DNA of 64,000 nt from Cupriavidus alkaliphilus (lineage in GTDB: Bacteria > Pseudomonadota > Gammaproteobacteria > Burkholderiales > Burkholderiaceae), in assembly GCF_900094595.1 (NCBI RefSeq), contig NZ_FMAD01000005.1, positions 124,001 to 188,000 on the forward strand, read 5' to 3'. The position numbers and the translations under genes were made by a program. Below, piece by piece: positions 63,440 through 64,000 of this stretch (its first letter is position 1; each line of letters begins with the position of its first letter). Below the pieces are notes generated by a model. It saw only the letters and a list, made by a program, of their open reading frames with translations. It was not told the origin of the DNA and did no database searches.

Positions 63440-64000
63440 TCGCGCGGCTTATCCTGGCTTCGATCCGCAACCGCTTTCTGGTGCTGCTGGCCACGGTCAT
63501 GCTGACCGCGTGGGGCTTGTGGGCCGCGCACAGCACCCCGCTCGACGCGCTTCCGGACCTGTCCGACGTGCAGGTGATCATCCGCACGCCGTTTCCCGGC
63601 CAGGCACCGCAGATCGTCGAAAACCAGGTCACCTACCCCCTGACCACGACGATGCTGTCGGTGCCCGGTGCCAGGACCGTGCGCGGCTATTCGTTCTTCG
63701 GTGACTCCTATGTCTATGTGTTGTTCGAGGACGGCACCGATCTCTACTGGGCGCGCTCGCGCGTGCTGGAATACCTGAACCAGGTGCAGTCGCGCCTGCC
63801 CGCCGCGGCCAGCCCCGCGCTTGGCCCGGACGCGACCGGCGTAGGCTGGATCTACGAGTACGCCCTGGTCGACAGGACCGGCCAGCACGATCTTGGCCAG
63901 TTGCGCGCATTGCAGGACTGGTTCCTGCGCTTCGAGCTCAAGTCGCTGCCCAATGTGGCCGAAGTCGCGTCGCTGGGCGGCATGGTCAGGCAGTACCAGG
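63436..64000 (+). CDS. cusA: CusA-type RND efflux pump, 3' truncated by window edge
   Basis: The first 188 residues of a heavy-metal RND transporter. It opens with the first transmembrane helix ([18 protein letters not shown]), then the conserved [20 protein letters not shown] and [20 protein letters not shown] of the CusA/CzcA family, and [10 protein letters not shown]. The methionine triad and the rest of the pump lie beyond the edge. The start overlaps the cusB stop (ATGA). Cusp-specific residues for Cu/Ag versus Zn/Co/Cd are not visible yet; the CusF fusion next door favours Cu/Ag. Confidence 0.92.
   Translation, partial: MIARLILASIRNRFLVLLATVMLTAWGLWAAHSTPLDALPDLSDVQVIIRTPFPGQAPQIVENQVTYPLTTTMLSVPGARTVRGYSFFGDSYVYVLFEDGTDLYWARSRVLEYLNQVQSRLPAAASPALGPDATGVGWIYEYALVDRTGQHDLGQLRALQDWFLRFELKSLPNVAEVASLGGMVRQYQ

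Overview
This is a 64 kb stretch of GC-rich (mostly high-60s % G+C) bacterial DNA. The gene content fits a Burkholderiales bacterium, most likely Cupriavidus or a close relative: a phasin beside an acetoacetyl-CoA reductase (polyhydroxyalkanoate metabolism), Cus-type copper/silver efflux genes, a PIB-type copper ATPase, many short-chain dehydrogenases (SDRs), and dispersed palindromes with a CCCTCTCCCGC arm. The genus is inferred from gene content only.

Region 1 (1-28.9 kb) is a large catabolic and modification cluster for an unidentified, probably alicyclic or steroid-like compound. One minus-strand operon (13838 down to 4678) encodes an HsaA-type flavin monooxygenase, a KstD-like FAD dehydrogenase, an HsaB-type flavin reductase, a second FAD dehydrogenase, an SDR, a KshB-type ferredoxin reductase, an acyl-CoA ligase and a SnoaL-like protein. 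Around it are more SDRs, a luciferase-like monooxygenase, a VOC protein, an HSL-family esterase and a degenerate RibBA-like protein. The right part is a sulfation module. A DUF1214 protein, a sulfotransferase, an SDR and a DHH phosphoesterase are transcribed leftward, and cysD-cysNC (PAPS synthesis) rightward, from a shared control region with two palindromic sites. The cluster carries two paralogous PAS/LuxR-type regulators, one in its middle and one at its right end. A recurring site (TAGTCC-N4-RGACGATG-like), often 60-80 bp upstream of start codons, suggests one regulon.

Region 2 (29-40.9 kb) is more ordinary: a LysR regulator diverging from a ModA-like periplasmic protein, a small unknown protein, phasin and PhaB, a J-domain protein, a 1119-residue CHASE/PAS/GAF/GGDEF/EAL protein, a protein with AAYCAR repeats, and two SDRs diverging from an AraC regulator.

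Region 3 (41-52.7 kb) is an island with lower GC and many decayed genes. Two pseudogenes (an alpha/beta hydrolase and an AraC regulator) lie on its left. IS30 transposase and tyrosine-recombinase remnants lie inside it. It carries a tight six-gene operon of unknown function: HPr-kinase-like protein, Fe(II)/2-oxoglutarate oxygenase, APH-type kinase, MFS transporter, nucleotidyltransferase and HAD phosphatase. I infer biosynthesis and export of a small molecule. A PD-(D/E)XK-like nuclease and a DUF4238 gene broken by a single amber codon follow.

Region 4 (52.7-64 kb) holds an MDR oxidoreductase/SnoaL/DoxX operon diverging from a LysR regulator, an MBL-fold hydrolase, a cytochrome c, a CopA-type ATPase with a CueR/MerR-type promoter, and a cusCBA-like efflux operon running off the right edge.
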